Shown piece by piece: positions 1 through 9,039 of a stretch of 64,000 nucleotides of DNA (positions within the stretch are counted from its first letter, which is position 1; each line of letters opens with the position of its first letter). The stretch spans positions 1 to 64,000 of the forward strand of contig JALHRB010000011.1 in the NCBI GenBank assembly GCA_022841665.1. The letters run 5' to 3'. Under the pieces are notes generated by a model. The model was not told the DNA's origin. It searched no databases and was given only the letters and a program-made list of their open reading frames with translations. Made by a program: the position numbers and the translations under genes. Source of the stretch: Pseudolabrys sp. Lineage in GTDB: Bacteria > Pseudomonadota > Alphaproteobacteria > Rhizobiales > Xanthobacteraceae.

Positions 1-328
<328 letters not shown>

Positions 329-444
329 GCTCTCATTTATCAATGCCCACCGCTTCCGAGAGGAAGCGCGTGGCGCTCTGATTAGAAATTGACCAGCAGC
401 GAATGGTACTCACTATTCGCACTTTGCTTCATTCGTCCTTGGCC

Positions 445-562
445 GGACTGGTGGTTTTAGCGGGGGGCCTGTACCCGATCCCATCTCGAACTCGGCCGTA
501 AAACTCCCCAGCGCCGATGGTACTAAGTCTTAAGACTTGGAAGAGTAGGTCGCTGCCAGTCC
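445..562 (+). rRNA. rrf: 5S ribosomal RNA
   Basis: A complete 118-nt 5S rRNA lies 116 nt after the 23S end. The terminal stem pairs GGACTGG at the 5' end with CCAGTCC at the 3' end. The internal landmarks CCCGATCCCATCTCGAACTCGG and AGCGCCGATGGTACT are intact. It is the last rRNA of the operon. No tRNA directly follows it; the initiator tRNA is found nearly 2 kb further on, after two protein genes. Confidence 0.95.
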
Positions 563-635
563 TGCCAAGGACGTTTTCAATCTCCTCGACACGATGATCC
601 CTCTTTGCGAGGCGCTTCTTGCGCTTGGCATCGTA

Positions 636-665
636 AAAACGGCCGCCAGAGATGGCGGCCGTTTT
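636..665 (+). terminator. Rho-independent terminator of the rRNA operon
   Basis: The 10-bp inverted repeat ACGGCCGCCA / TGGCGGCCGT has a 4-nt loop and is followed by TTTT. It is the first of two stem-loops in tandem downstream of 5S, as expected for a strongly transcribed operon. Confidence 0.75.
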
Positions 666-690
666 GCTTTGGAGCTGCCCTCCGAAGCCG

Positions 691-728
691 GAAAGCCGCC
701 CATGGAGAAATCCGGGGCGGCTTTTTGT
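691..728 (+). terminator. Second terminator-like stem-loop after 5S
   Basis: The arms AAAGCCGCC (692-700) and GGCGGCTTT (716-724) flank a 15-nt loop and run into a T-tract. It lies 26 nt after the first terminator hairpin and probably backs it up. Confidence 0.65.
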
Positions 729-866
729 TGAGCGCCGTCGTAGCGCGCGGGGTGCGGCATGAGGAAGCGCGCGGCGCCGCGGCTGCTTCCCGGCGGTCGG
801 GCACAATGATAGCGGTAGGCGGCGCGCGGCGGCCGGATAGGTCGCCGGCGATTTTGGAGATGTCGC

Positions 867-1457
867 GTGTTGTTTCCGACCGATCTCACCTCGTTTCTCG
901 AGCTCATCCGCCAGAACGGCGATGCGGCCTACAGCCTGATGTTCGCCTACGCGGCTTCGCACAGCCTGCTGCTCGCGCTGTTCGCGGGCTACGCCGCGAG
1001 CGCCGGCGCGCTCGGCTATGGCACGCTCATCGCCGTCTGCTGGCTCGGCAGTTTCGCCGGCGACGCCTTCCGGTTCTGGATCGGGCGGCGCTATGGCGCG
1101 CAGTTGCTCGCCCGCTTTCCCAAGTTCGGCCGGGCCGTCGAAACGGTGACGCGGCTTGCCGATCGCCACTACGTCTGGATGGTGCTTCTGCATCGTTACC
1201 CGCACGGCATCCGCGGCCTCGCCGGTTTTGCCTACGGCATGTCGAACATGCCGTGGTCGACTTTTTTGCTGCTGAACTTCGGCGCCGCCGGCTTATGGTC
1301 CTGCGCCGTCGTGTCGGCCGGCTATGCCTTCGGCCAGGTCTCGGAGAAGGTCATGAGCGACGCTTCGTCCGGCCTCGGCCTGGTGATGCTGATCGCCTTC
1401 CTCGCCCTGTCCTGGGTTCTGAGCAGCCGGCTGGAGCGCGCGATCGAGCGGCGCTGA
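867..1457 (+). CDS. DedA/YqaA-type integral membrane protein
   Basis: A 196-residue, strongly hydrophobic protein with four to five predicted membrane segments. It resembles the SNARE-associated/DedA superfamily. A conserved-looking central loop with charged residues (FWIGRRYGAQLLARFPKFG, about residues 70-88) is followed by RYPHGIRGLAGFAYGM (about 110-125), which matches the family's R-x(3)-R-x-x-x-x-x-x-AG pattern. DedA proteins act in membrane homeostasis and, in some cases, undecaprenyl-phosphate or lipid flipping; the substrate here is unknown. The GTG start is chosen because GGAGA sits 6 nt upstream and all later in-frame starts would cut into the first hydrophobic segment. It sits between 5S and a convergent CHAD gene. 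Confidence 0.75.
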   Translation: MLFPTDLTSFLELIRQNGDAAYSLMFAYAASHSLLLALFAGYAASAGALGYGTLIAVCWLGSFAGDAFRFWIGRRYGAQLLARFPKFGRAVETVTRLADRHYVWMVLLHRYPHGIRGLAGFAYGMSNMPWSTFLLLNFGAAGLWSCAVVSAGYAFGQVSEKVMSDASSGLGLVMLIAFLALSWVLSSRLERAIERR

Positions 1458-1474
1458 AGCGCGCCCGTCTCGCG

Positions 1475-2401
1475 CTAGCCGACGCTCGGCTTCTTCTTGT
1501 TGCGGGCCGACCACAGCGCCCCGATGCGCGTGCGGAACGCTTTCGGCTTTTCCGCGAACAGGCGGCCGGCGAGCCGCGCCGCGTTCTTCAAATGCGCGCC
1601 GCGGCGCGCCTCGATCACCGGCGCAAGGCGCGAGCGCCAGGGCGCCAGCGGCTGATGCGGCGCGGTGAACCCGGTGAGCACGGCGAGATCCTGGCAGGCG
1701 CCGAGCTGGTTGCGCAGGCGCTGCGCCTCTTCCGCCCACACCTTGCCGAGCCGCGGCCACAGCGGCTCGATCAAGTCCATCTGATGGCGATGCTCGACCA
1801 CGCGCCGGCGCAGATCGTGCAGGTGCTCGGCGTCGGCCTCCGGCCAGCTGTCGGGGATGAGCTGGCGCGCGCGGCGATAGGTGGCGGTCAGCCCGTCGGT
1901 CACGGCGTCGAAGTCGATCGCCATCAGGGGCCAGCGCTCGAGCGACAGCGTGGCGTAGTCGAGGTAGCGTGACAGCTTATCGCGCATCTCCGGCGTGAAG
2001 CCGCTCGCCTCGGCGCTGTCGCGCATGTCGGTGAGGCGCTTGCGGATCGTTTCCAGGGAGGTATCGGAAAACGGCGCGTCGCTCTTGCGCAGGTCGGCGA
2101 TGGCGTCGAGCGCGCCCTGCGCGTCGCGGGCACCGGCCAAGGCGCGCATCAGCTCACGCGCCTCGGCGCGCATCTGCTCGGCCTGGTCGCCGAGCGGGCG
2201 CGACAGCAGGCGCATCAGCGCACGCCAGCGCTTGAGCGCCTTGCGCACCTCGTGCACGGCCTCGGCGTCGGTGAGCTCGGGATCGGCCAAAGCGGCGCGG
2301 CCGTCGGCAATAATGGAAAGCGCTGCGGCGGCCAGGCCGTCGCCGAAACTGCCCCCGCGCCGCGGTTCCCCCTGCATGGCGGCCTTTTCCCGCAGATTCA
2401 T
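1475..2401 (-). CDS. CHAD domain-containing protein
   Basis: A 308-residue soluble protein with the Conserved Histidine Alpha-helical Domain. Early in the protein comes the signature VHEVRKALKRWRALMRLL, and a second His/Arg-rich helix HLHDLRRRVVEHRHQMD lies at about residues 210-226, giving the two-lobed helical bundle of positively charged residues that binds inorganic polyphosphate in characterised CHAD proteins. No CYTH domain is fused, so it is a stand-alone CHAD protein, probably associated with polyphosphate granules. The ATG at 2401 is preferred over an upstream one at 2440 because GGAGAT lies 3 nt before it. It converges on the DedA gene with 17 nt between stops. Confidence 0.85.
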   Translation of the reverse strand: MNLREKAAMQGEPRRGGSFGDGLAAAALSIIADGRAALADPELTDAEAVHEVRKALKRWRALMRLLSRPLGDQAEQMRAEARELMRALAGARDAQGALDAIADLRKSDAPFSDTSLETIRKRLTDMRDSAEASGFTPEMRDKLSRYLDYATLSLERWPLMAIDFDAVTDGLTATYRRARQLIPDSWPEADAEHLHDLRRRVVEHRHQMDLIEPLWPRLGKVWAEEAQRLRNQLGACQDLAVLTGFTAPHQPLAPWRSRLAPVIEARRGAHLKNAARLAGRLFAEKPKAFRTRIGALWSARNKKKPSVG

Positions 2402-2505
2402 GACATCTCCATGAAATGAGGCATTATTCGCCCTTCCCATCGCGGTCCGCCGTTGCTACATAGCCCACGAAACGCGCGGGTAAGCCCCCGCGCTTCGTAT
2501 TTTGA

Positions 2506-2582
<77 letters not shown>

Positions 2583-2592
2583 ACCTGAGCGC

Positions 2593-2633
2593 ACGACTTA
2601 AGGCCCGGCTTTTTTAGCCGGGCCTTAAGTCGT
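2593..2633 (+). terminator. Strong terminator after tRNA-fMet
   Basis: A perfect 18-bp inverted repeat (2593-2610 with 2616-2633) around a TTTTT loop, starting 10 nt after the tRNA. The T-run lies in the loop rather than after the stem, so it is symmetrical but lacks a classical downstream U-tract. Confidence 0.6.
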
Positions 2634-3101
2634 TCTGGCGCGAATGTTGTCCCCGCGCAGGCGGGAAAAAGTCCTCTGTCCTGGCCGATATTCCTTAGCG
2701 GTGGGCTCTCTCGCCGGACCGTGAATTGTAACGGTGTGCATTTCACCGGGTCGGGTCGCGTGACCGGCGGACGTGCGAGCCGCGCCGGGGGCGAAAATCG
2801 ATCGCCGAAAATACTTTTTTGCCGAACATTTTGTTGCACTGCGCGATGCGCCACGTCGCGTCGCTACGTGGCAAATGATCGCGTGTTGCGCGCAGTTTTT
2901 ATTGCGGTGCAGCAGTTGCTTGATCGCAGAAATCAATTGACTGATGCGTGCATCCGCATTTCTGTATTAAGTATACCAAGCCGACGGCGCCGGCGGCGGC
3001 TTCGTATCACGATAGTGCTAAGCTCGATGCCCGCCGGCCAAACGACAGGCGCTTAAGCCGACACAGATCGGCCGGCACGGAAACCCACCAAGGGAGGATT
3101 T
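2634..3101. promoter_or_regulatory. Non-coding upstream region of the tct operon
   Basis: This stretch of nearly 470 nt holds no convincing gene. It contains an inverted repeat GCCACGT-N9-ACGTGGC (2850-2872), the 8-mer GTATACCA (2971-2978) that recurs at the start of the GntR gene (6366-6373), and at its beginning a fragment of the TCCCCGC-type intergenic repeat. Base composition falls near 2880-2985, as expected for a promoter. No single promoter can be assigned with confidence. Confidence 0.45.
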
Positions 3102-4109
3102 ATGAAAACGACCATCAGAAACCTGAGCCTCGGAGTCGCTTGCCTCGGCTTCGCGCTTTCGTCGCTTCCGGCGCAAGCCTGGGAGCCGACGCACCCGATC
3201 GAAATCATCGTTCCGGCCGGCACCGGCGGCGGCGCCGACCAGATGGCGCGGACGATGCAAGGCATCATCACCAAGCACAGCCTGTCGAAGCAGCCGGTTG
3301 TGGTGATCAACAAAGCCGGCGGCGCCGGCGGCGAAGGCTTCCTCGACGTCAAGAATTCGAAGGGCAACAATCACAAGCTGATCATCACCCTGTCGAACCT
3401 GTTCACCACCCCGATGGCTACCGGCATCCCCTTCAACTGGAAGGACATGACGCCGGTCGCGATGATGGCGCTCGACGAGTTCGTGCTCTGGGTCAACGCC
3501 GACTCGCCGTACAAGACCGTGAAGGACTATGTCGACGCGATCAAATCCAAGCCGGACAACGCCTTCAAGATGGGCGGCACCGGCTCCAAGCAGGAGGACC
3601 AGATCATCACCGTCGCGCTGCAGAAGGCGACCGGCAAGAAGATGATCTACATCCCGCAAAGCGGCGGTGGCGCGGTCGCCGTGCAGCTGGTCGGCAATCA
3701 CATCGATTCGAGCGTGAACAATCCGATCGAGGCCGTGGCGCACTGGCGCGCCGGCAAGCTGCGTCCGCTCTGCGTGTTCGACGCCAAGAAGCTCGACTAC
3801 AAGGACAAGATCGCGGGCGACATGTCGTGGAACGACATCCCGACCTGCAAGTCCGCGGGCCTCGACGTCGAATACGTGATGCTGCGCGGCTTCTTCATGC
3901 CGCCGGGCGTGAAGCCGGAAGAGGTCGCCTATTACGTCGACCTGTTCAAGAAAGTGCGCGAGACGCCCGAGTGGAAGAAGCTCATGAGCGACGGTGCGTT
4001 CAACCAGTCGTTCATGGTCGGCGCCGAGTACGCCAAATGGGTGGCGGACGCGGAGAAGCTGCACGAAGGCCTGATGAAAGAGGCCGGCTTCCTCGCCAAG
4101 TCGAACTAG
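3102..4109 (+). CDS. tctC: TctC-like periplasmic receptor of a tripartite tricarboxylate transporter
   Basis: A 335-residue secreted solute-binding protein of the Bug/TctC family. A Sec signal peptide (residues 1-26, cleavage after LPAQA) precedes a mature protein starting with EPTHPIEIIVPAGTGGGADQMAR, the usual first beta strand and ligand-binding loop. AGGGAGG lies 6 nt before the ATG. It is the first gene of tctC-tctB-tctA. Family members bind carboxylates such as citrate, and some bind other small acids. The placement before an oxalate-degradation cluster suggests a dicarboxylate or related acid, but the ligand cannot be read from sequence. The last codons and the stop are duplicated just downstream (see repeat at 4097). 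Confidence 0.9.
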   Translation: MKTTIRNLSLGVACLGFALSSLPAQAWEPTHPIEIIVPAGTGGGADQMARTMQGIITKHSLSKQPVVVINKAGGAGGEGFLDVKNSKGNNHKLIITLSNLFTTPMATGIPFNWKDMTPVAMMALDEFVLWVNADSPYKTVKDYVDAIKSKPDNAFKMGGTGSKQEDQIITVALQKATGKKMIYIPQSGGGAVAVQLVGNHIDSSVNNPIEAVAHWRAGKLRPLCVFDAKKLDYKDKIAGDMSWNDIPTCKSAGLDVEYVMLRGFFMPPGVKPEEVAYYVDLFKKVRETPEWKKLMSDGAFNQSFMVGAEYAKWVADAEKLHEGLMKEAGFLAKSN

Positions 4110-4124
4110 TCAAGTCGAACTAGT
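4097..4124 (+). repeat. 14-bp tandem duplication across the tctC stop codon
   Basis: The unit CAAGTCGAACTAGT occurs twice head to tail (4097-4110 and 4111-4124). The first copy encodes the final residues and TAG stop of tctC; the second is untranslated. It looks like a small slippage duplication that left the reading frame intact. Confidence 0.9.
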
Positions 4125-4147
4125 CTTGCGGCCGCGATAGCCGCAAG
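4125..4147 (+). other. Intercistronic stem-loop between tctC and tctB
   Basis: A 7-bp stem CTTGCGG / CCGCAAG with a 9-nt loop lies directly after the tctC stop and has no T-tract. In such operons a hairpin after the receptor gene commonly stabilises its mRNA, so receptor exceeds permease; that role here is inferred. Confidence 0.5.
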
Positions 4148-4163
4148 CCACTCGAGGTCACTC

Positions 4164-4670
4164 ATGAGCGACGCGCTGAACGAGTCCGGTGGGGCGGGTC
4201 CGTCCCACCGGGGAGTCGAAATCGGGGTCGCGGTCTTCATGGCCGCGCTCGCGCTGATCGGGGTCTACGGCAGCCTGAAGGTCGGTATCGGCTGGGCCGA
4301 CGAAGGCCCGCAGGCCGGGTTCTTCCCGTTCTATATCTCGCTGCTGGTGCTGATCTCCTGCGCGGTCAACTTGGTGCAGACGTTCACCAAGTCGGACGAC
4401 GGAGCGCTGTTCGCGTCCTGGGCTCAGTTGCGCAAGGTGATGTCGGTCGTCGTTCCGACCGCGATCTACGTGTTCGTCCTGACCTATATCGGAATCTACC
4501 TCGCATCGGCGCTTCTGATCGCCACCTTCATGCGATGGCTCGGCCGCTACCGCTGGTCGGTGGCGATCGGGGTCGCGGTTCTGGTGCCGGTCTTGACCTT
4601 CTTCATGTTCGAGAAATGGTTCCTCGTGCCGCTGCCGAAGGGGCCGATCGAACGCTACCTGGGCTTCTAA
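4164..4670 (+). CDS. tctB: TctB-like small membrane subunit of TTT transporter
   Basis: A 168-residue membrane protein with four predicted hydrophobic segments and the TctB layout: a short polar N-terminus, first helix at about residues 15-35, and a loop with GPQAGFFPFYIS (about 50-61), which is the family's G-x-G-x-F-P motif region. It lies 54 nt after tctC and 62 nt before tctA, so the three are one operon. TctB is the poorly conserved small subunit that works with TctA in ion-driven uptake of the TctC ligand. Confidence 0.85.
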   Translation: MSDALNESGGAGPSHRGVEIGVAVFMAALALIGVYGSLKVGIGWADEGPQAGFFPFYISLLVLISCAVNLVQTFTKSDDGALFASWAQLRKVMSVVVPTAIYVFVLTYIGIYLASALLIATFMRWLGRYRWSVAIGVAVLVPVLTFFMFEKWFLVPLPKGPIERYLGF

Positions 4671-4732
4671 ACGAAAATTGGCGGAGGGCGCCGGCGCTGT
4701 CGGCTGCCGGTTGAGTCGGGAAAGACGCGACA

Positions 4733-6247
4733 ATGGAAGAGCTTGCTAATCTGTTTCACGGCTTCTCGGTGGTCTTGCAGCCGTACAACATCATGCTGAT
4801 GTTCATCGGCATCGTGCTCGGCGTCATCGTGGGCGTGCTTCCCGGTCTCGGCGGCGCCAACGGCGTGGCGATTCTGCTGCCGCTGACATTCTCGATGTCG
4901 CCGACCTCGGCGATCATCATGTTGTCGTGCATCTACTGGGGCGCGCTGTTCGGCGGCGCCATCACGTCGATCCTGTTCAACATACCCGGCGAACCATGGT
5001 CGGTGGCGACCACCTTCGACGGCTATCCGATGGCGCAGCAGGGCAGGGCCGGCGAGGCGCTCACCGCCGCCTTCACCTCGTCGTTCGTCGGCGCGCTGTT
5101 CGCCGTCATCATGATCACGCTGGTGGCGCCGCTGGTCGCCAACTTCGCATTACGGTTCGGACCGGCGGAGATTTTCTCGGTCTATTTCCTCGCGTTCTGC
5201 AGTTTCATCGGCCTGAGCAAGGAACCGCCGTTCAAGACCCTGGCCTCGATGATGATCGGCTTCGGGCTCGGCGCGGTCGGCCTCGACCAGGTCACCGGCC
5301 AGCTGCGCCTGACCTTCGGCTTCGAGTCGCTGCTCAGCGGCTTCGACTTCCTGATCGCGGTCATCGGCCTGTTCGGCATCGGCGAAATCCTTCTCACGAT
5401 GGAGGAGGGGCTCTCGTTCCGCGGCAAGGCCGCCAAGATCAATCTGAAGATCGTGTTCCAGACCTGGAAGGAGCTGCCGCGCTACTGGATGCTGTCGCTG
5501 CGCTCGTGCCTGATCGGGTGCTGGATGGGCATCAGCCCGGCCGGCGCGACGCCCGCTTCGTTCATGAGCTACGGCATCGCCAAGCGCATTTCCAAGCGCG
5601 GCAAGAACTTCGGCAAGGGTGAAATCGAAGGCGTGGTCGCGCCGGAAACGGCCGCGCACGCGGCCGGCACCGCCGCGCTGCTGCCGATGATCTCGCTCGG
5701 CGTGCCCGGTTCGCCGACCGCCGCCGTGCTGCTGGGCGGCCTGCTGATCTGGGGCTTGCAGCCCGGTCCGCTGCTCTTCACCGAGCAGAAGGACTTCGTC
5801 TGGGGCCTGATCGCCTCGATGTACATGGGCAACATCGTCGGCCTGATCGTGGTGCTGACCTGCGTGCCGATTTTCGCGGCCATCCTGCGCATCCCGTTCA
5901 GCGTGATCGCGCCGATCATCCTGGTGCTCTGCGCCATCGGCGCCTACACCGTGAACAACAACGCGTTCGACGTGGTGATGATGCTGGTGTTCGGCATCGC
6001 GGGCTACTTCATGAAGAAGACCAACTACCCGCTGGCGCCGATGGTGCTCGCCATCGTGCTCGGCGACAAAGCGGAGGAGTCGTTCCGCCAGTCGTTGCTC
6101 GGGTCGCAGGGCAGTCTCAGCGCCTTCTGGGCCAACGGGCTGGTCTCGACCATCATGACGCTCGGTCTCATCGCGCTGTTCTGGCCCATCCTCCAGGGCC
6201 TGTGGACGCGCCTGCGGGGTGCGGCCGGGTTGCGGGCGGCCCAGTAG
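4733..6247 (+). CDS. tctA: TctA-like large permease subunit of TTT transporter
   Basis: A 504-residue protein with about 11-12 membrane spans, the usual TctA length. The N-terminal signature GVLPGLGGANGVAILLPLTF (about residues 37-56) and its counterpart LGVPGSPTAAVLLGGLLIWG in the second half are the two repeated Gly/Pro motifs of the family. It forms the translocation path for the substrate delivered by TctC. It is the last gene of the transporter operon; a GntR regulator gene follows after 129 nt. Confidence 0.92.
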   Translation: MEELANLFHGFSVVLQPYNIMLMFIGIVLGVIVGVLPGLGGANGVAILLPLTFSMSPTSAIIMLSCIYWGALFGGAITSILFNIPGEPWSVATTFDGYPMAQQGRAGEALTAAFTSSFVGALFAVIMITLVAPLVANFALRFGPAEIFSVYFLAFCSFIGLSKEPPFKTLASMMIGFGLGAVGLDQVTGQLRLTFGFESLLSGFDFLIAVIGLFGIGEILLTMEEGLSFRGKAAKINLKIVFQTWKELPRYWMLSLRSCLIGCWMGISPAGATPASFMSYGIAKRISKRGKNFGKGEIEGVVAPETAAHAAGTAALLPMISLGVPGSPTAAVLLGGLLIWGLQPGPLLFTEQKDFVWGLIASMYMGNIVGLIVVLTCVPIFAAILRIPFSVIAPIILVLCAIGAYTVNNNAFDVVMMLVFGIAGYFMKKTNYPLAPMVLAIVLGDKAEESFRQSLLGSQGSLSAFWANGLVSTIMTLGLIALFWPILQGLWTRLRGAAGLRAAQ

Positions 6248-6338
6248 GAGAGACCTTCGGCAGCGAGGATGCGGTGCACGAACTCCCGCTGCCGGCCGGC
6301 CAAAAAGGCCGAAAACACGGTGAAAAACGGCAATTCGG

Positions 6339-6373
6339 TTGCGTGAATAGGCGCGCTGGCATAATGTATACCA
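6339..6373 (+). promoter_or_regulatory. Candidate promoter and GntR operator in front of the regulator gene
   Basis: TTGCGT (6339-6344) and TAATGT (6362-6367) are 17 nt apart and could be the -35 and -10 elements. GTATACCA (6366-6373), with a palindromic GTATAC core, overlaps the -10 end and abuts the start codon. The same 8-mer occurs upstream of tctC (2971-2978). FCD-type GntR proteins often bind short palindromes with TAC/GTA cores, so autoregulation plus tct control is plausible. Confidence 0.45.
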
Positions 6374-6376
6374 GAC

Positions 6377-7135
6377 ATGAGTAACCGAGACCGCACTTCC
6401 CGGCGCGCCAGCGTGCGCACGCGCGGCGCCACAACGGCGCGGCTGCCGATCGCGACGCAGCCGACGCTGGAGCCGATCGCCACCGCGCCGAGCTTCAAGC
6501 ACAAGGCCTACGCCGCCTTGAAGAATGCCATCGTGGCGATGGACATCTATCGCAGCCGCGACGACATCCGCCTCGACGAGCGCAAGCTGGCGCAGGACTT
6601 CGGCATCAGCCGCACGCCGGTGCGCGAGGCCATGGCGCAGCTCGAGAGCGAAGGCTTCGTGCGCTCGGTGCCGCGCCGCGGCATCTACGTCGTGCGCAAG
6701 ACCAAGGCCGAGGTGATCGAGATGATCACCGCCTGGGCGGCGCTCGAGAGCATGGCGGCGCGCCTGATGACCAAGGTGGCCACCGACGAGGAGATCGCCG
6801 GCCTGCGCAAGATGTTCGCCGCCTTCGTCGACGGTAAATTGCGCGCTCACCTCGACGAATACTCCGACACAAACATTGAGTTCCACCAAACCATCATCCG
6901 GCTGTCGCGCAACGACGTGCTGATCGACCTGGCGGAAAACCTGTTCACGCATATGCGCATGATCCGCCGCACCACTATCGGCGAGAAGGATCGCGCCGAC
7001 CGCTCGATCAAAGACCACATGGCCATCATCGAAGCTTTGGAAGCCCGCGCCACCGACCGCGCGGAAGACCTCGTGCGCGACCATGCGCTCGGCCTCGCCG
7101 ACCATGTCGCAAAATACGCCGATTATCTGGACTGA
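6377..7135 (+). CDS. GntR family transcriptional regulator (FCD type)
   Basis: A 252-residue regulator with an Arg-rich N-terminal stretch (about 1-38), a winged-helix domain at about 39-110 (the ISRTPVREAMAQLESEGFV helix-turn-helix is typical), and a C-terminal FCD ligand-binding helical domain with the metal/acid-binding His and Asp/Asn residues expected in the family. It lies between the tct operon and the oxalate genes and so probably responds to oxalate or a related acid; this is inference from position. No Shine-Dalgarno precedes the ATG, and the possible promoter lies almost on it, so the mRNA may be leaderless or the true start may be a GTG at 6413. Confidence 0.85.
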   Translation: MSNRDRTSRRASVRTRGATTARLPIATQPTLEPIATAPSFKHKAYAALKNAIVAMDIYRSRDDIRLDERKLAQDFGISRTPVREAMAQLESEGFVRSVPRRGIYVVRKTKAEVIEMITAWAALESMAARLMTKVATDEEIAGLRKMFAAFVDGKLRAHLDEYSDTNIEFHQTIIRLSRNDVLIDLAENLFTHMRMIRRTTIGEKDRADRSIKDHMAIIEALEARATDRAEDLVRDHALGLADHVAKYADYLD

Positions 7136-7165
7136 TGTCCGGCAACGAATGACGGAGATGAAAAA

Positions 7166-8908
7166 ATGTCCGACGCAGCAGTGAAAGCGCGCGAAGCGGC
7201 GCCCACGCCGGAAGCCGAGCAGGAGCTGACCGACGGCTTCAACCTCATCATCGACGCGCTCAAGCTCAACGGGCTGACCACGATCTACGGCGTGCCCGGA
7301 ATTCCGATCACGGATTTCGGGCGCATGGCGCAGGCCGCCGGCATCCGGGTGCTGTCCTTCCGTCATGAACAAAACGCCGGCTACGCTGCCTCCATCGCCG
7401 GCTTCCTGACCAAGAAGCCCGGCATCTGCCTCACCGTTTCGGCGCCGGGCTTTCTCAACGGCCTCACCGCGCTGGCGCACGCCACCACCAACTGCTTCCC
7501 GATGATCCTGATCTCGGGCTCGTCCGAGCGCGAGATCGTCGATCTGCAGCAGGGCGACTATGAGGAGATGGACCAACTCGCCGTCGCCAAGCCGCTGTGC
7601 AAGGCGGCTTTCCGCGTGCTGCATGCGCAGGACATCGGCATCGGCCTCGCGCGCGCCATCCGCGCCGCGGTCTCGGGCCGGCCCGGCGGCGTCTATCTCG
7701 ACCTGCCGGCCAAGCTGTTCGGCCAGGTGATGAACGCGGAAGCGGGCAAGAAATCTCTGGTCAAGGTCATCGACCCGGCGCCGGCGCAGATTCCGGCGCC
7801 CGAAGCGGTCAAGCGCGCCGTCGACGTTCTGAAGAGCGCCAAGCGCCCGCTGATCATCCTCGGCAAGGGCGCGGCCTATGCCCAGGCCGACGACGCCATC
7901 CGCCGCTTCGTGGAGCAGACCGGCGCGCCGTTTCTGCCGATGAGCATGGCCAAAGGCCTGCTGCCCGACACGCATCCGCAATGCGCGGGCGCGGCGCGCT
8001 CGACCGTGCTGGCACAGTCCGACGTGGTGATGCTGATCGGCGCGCGCCTCAACTGGCTGCTCTCACACGGCAAGGGCAAGGCCTGGGGCACCGAGCCGAA
8101 GAAATTCATCCAGATCGACATCGAGCCGAAGGAGATGGACTCCAACGTCGAGATCGTCGCGCCGGTGGTCGGCGACATCGGCTCCTGCGTCGAGGCGCTA
8201 TTGAAAGAAGCCGGCAACGGCATGCCCGCGCCGCCCGCCGACTGGATCAAGACGGTGACGTCCAAGCGCGACGAGAACATCGCCAAGATGGCGCCGCGCC
8301 TGATGAACAACAACGTGCCGATGGACTATCACGGCGCGCTCGGCGTGCTGCGCACGATCGTCAAGGAGCGGCCCGACGCCATCCTGGTCAACGAAGGCGC
8401 CAACACGCTCGATCTCGCGCGCGGCATCATCGACATGTATCAGCCGCGCAAGCGCATCGACGTCGGCACCTGGGGCATCATGGGCATCGGCATGGGCTAC
8501 GCCATCGCCGCCGCAATCGAGACCGGCAAGCCGGTGCTGGCGGTCGAGGGCGACTCGGCCTTCGGCTTCTCCGGCATGGAGATCGAGACCATCTGCCGCT
8601 ACAACCTGCCGGTCTGCATCGTCATCTTCAACAACGACGGCATCTACCGCGGCACCGACGTCAACTCCGTCGGCACCGATCCCGCGCCGACCGTGTTCGT
8701 CAAGGGCGCGCGCTACGACAGGATGATCGAGGCCTTCGGCGGCGTCGGCGTCAATGCGACCTCGCCGGACGAGCTCAAGCGCGCCGTCAACGCCGCGATG
8801 GATTCAGGGAAACCGACCCTCATCAACGCGGTGCTCGATCCTGCCGCCGGCAGCGAAAGCGGCCGCATCGGCAACCTCAACCCGCAGAGCAAGCTGAAGA
8901 AGAAATGA
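7166..8908 (+). CDS. oxc: Oxalyl-CoA decarboxylase
   Basis: A 580-residue thiamine-diphosphate enzyme that splits oxalyl-CoA into formyl-CoA and CO2. The three-domain TPP fold is visible: an N-terminal pyrimidine-binding domain with the glutamate-containing [13 protein letters not shown] (about residues 64-76), a central domain, and a C-terminal pyrophosphate-binding motif [14 protein letters not shown] with NNDG 27 residues on (about 463-494). The C-terminal tail is Lys/Arg-rich (KLKKK), in the region that closes over CoA in the Oxalobacter enzyme. Length agrees with the family (about 565-580). It lies 30 nt after the GntR gene and upstream of the CoA-transferase, with a repeat element in between. 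Confidence 0.95.
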   Translation: MSDAAVKAREAAPTPEAEQELTDGFNLIIDALKLNGLTTIYGVPGIPITDFGRMAQAAGIRVLSFRHEQNAGYAASIAGFLTKKPGICLTVSAPGFLNGLTALAHATTNCFPMILISGSSEREIVDLQQGDYEEMDQLAVAKPLCKAAFRVLHAQDIGIGLARAIRAAVSGRPGGVYLDLPAKLFGQVMNAEAGKKSLVKVIDPAPAQIPAPEAVKRAVDVLKSAKRPLIILGKGAAYAQADDAIRRFVEQTGAPFLPMSMAKGLLPDTHPQCAGAARSTVLAQSDVVMLIGARLNWLLSHGKGKAWGTEPKKFIQIDIEPKEMDSNVEIVAPVVGDIGSCVEALLKEAGNGMPAPPADWIKTVTSKRDENIAKMAPRLMNNNVPMDYHGALGVLRTIVKERPDAILVNEGANTLDLARGIIDMYQPRKRIDVGTWGIMGIGMGYAIAAAIETGKPVLAVEGDSAFGFSGMEIETICRYNLPVCIVIFNNDGIYRGTDVNSVGTDPAPTVFVKGARYDRMIEAFGGVGVNATSPDELKRAVNAAMDSGKPTLINAVLDPAAGSESGRIGNLNPQSKLKKK

Positions 8909-8913
8909 TTCAG

Positions 8914-9017
8914 CTGTCGTCCCCGCGAAAGCGGGGACCCAGTAACCCCGGAATTCGACGTTATGCGCAATCGATAGGGCTGTGAATACTGGATGCCCGC
9001 TTTCGCGGGCATGACAG
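8914..9017. repeat. Palindromic intergenic repeat, TCCCCGC family, copy 1
   Basis: Outer arms CTGTC/GACAG enclose two hairpins, GTCCCCGC-GAAA-GCGGGGAC and ATGCCCGC-TTTC-GCGGGCAT. It fills most of the oxc-frc gap. A close copy sits in the next gap (10502-10583). Confidence 0.85.
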
Positions 9018-9039
9018 CCCGGGAGATAGGAGAAACTAA

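Noticed and set aside
605-1972. Plus-strand frame running through the DedA and CHAD genes
   Set aside because: It overlaps rRNA terminators and two recognised genes in other frames and is Arg-rich noise.
2593-2633. att site or integrated element at the tRNA-fMet 3' end
   Set aside because: The long dyad after the tRNA is a terminator-like hairpin; no integrase gene or repeated tRNA end was seen nearby.
5150-7981. Long minus-strand frame spanning tctA, the GntR gene and oxc
   Set aside because: Same shadow effect; it crosses three well-supported genes and has no domain or plausible start.
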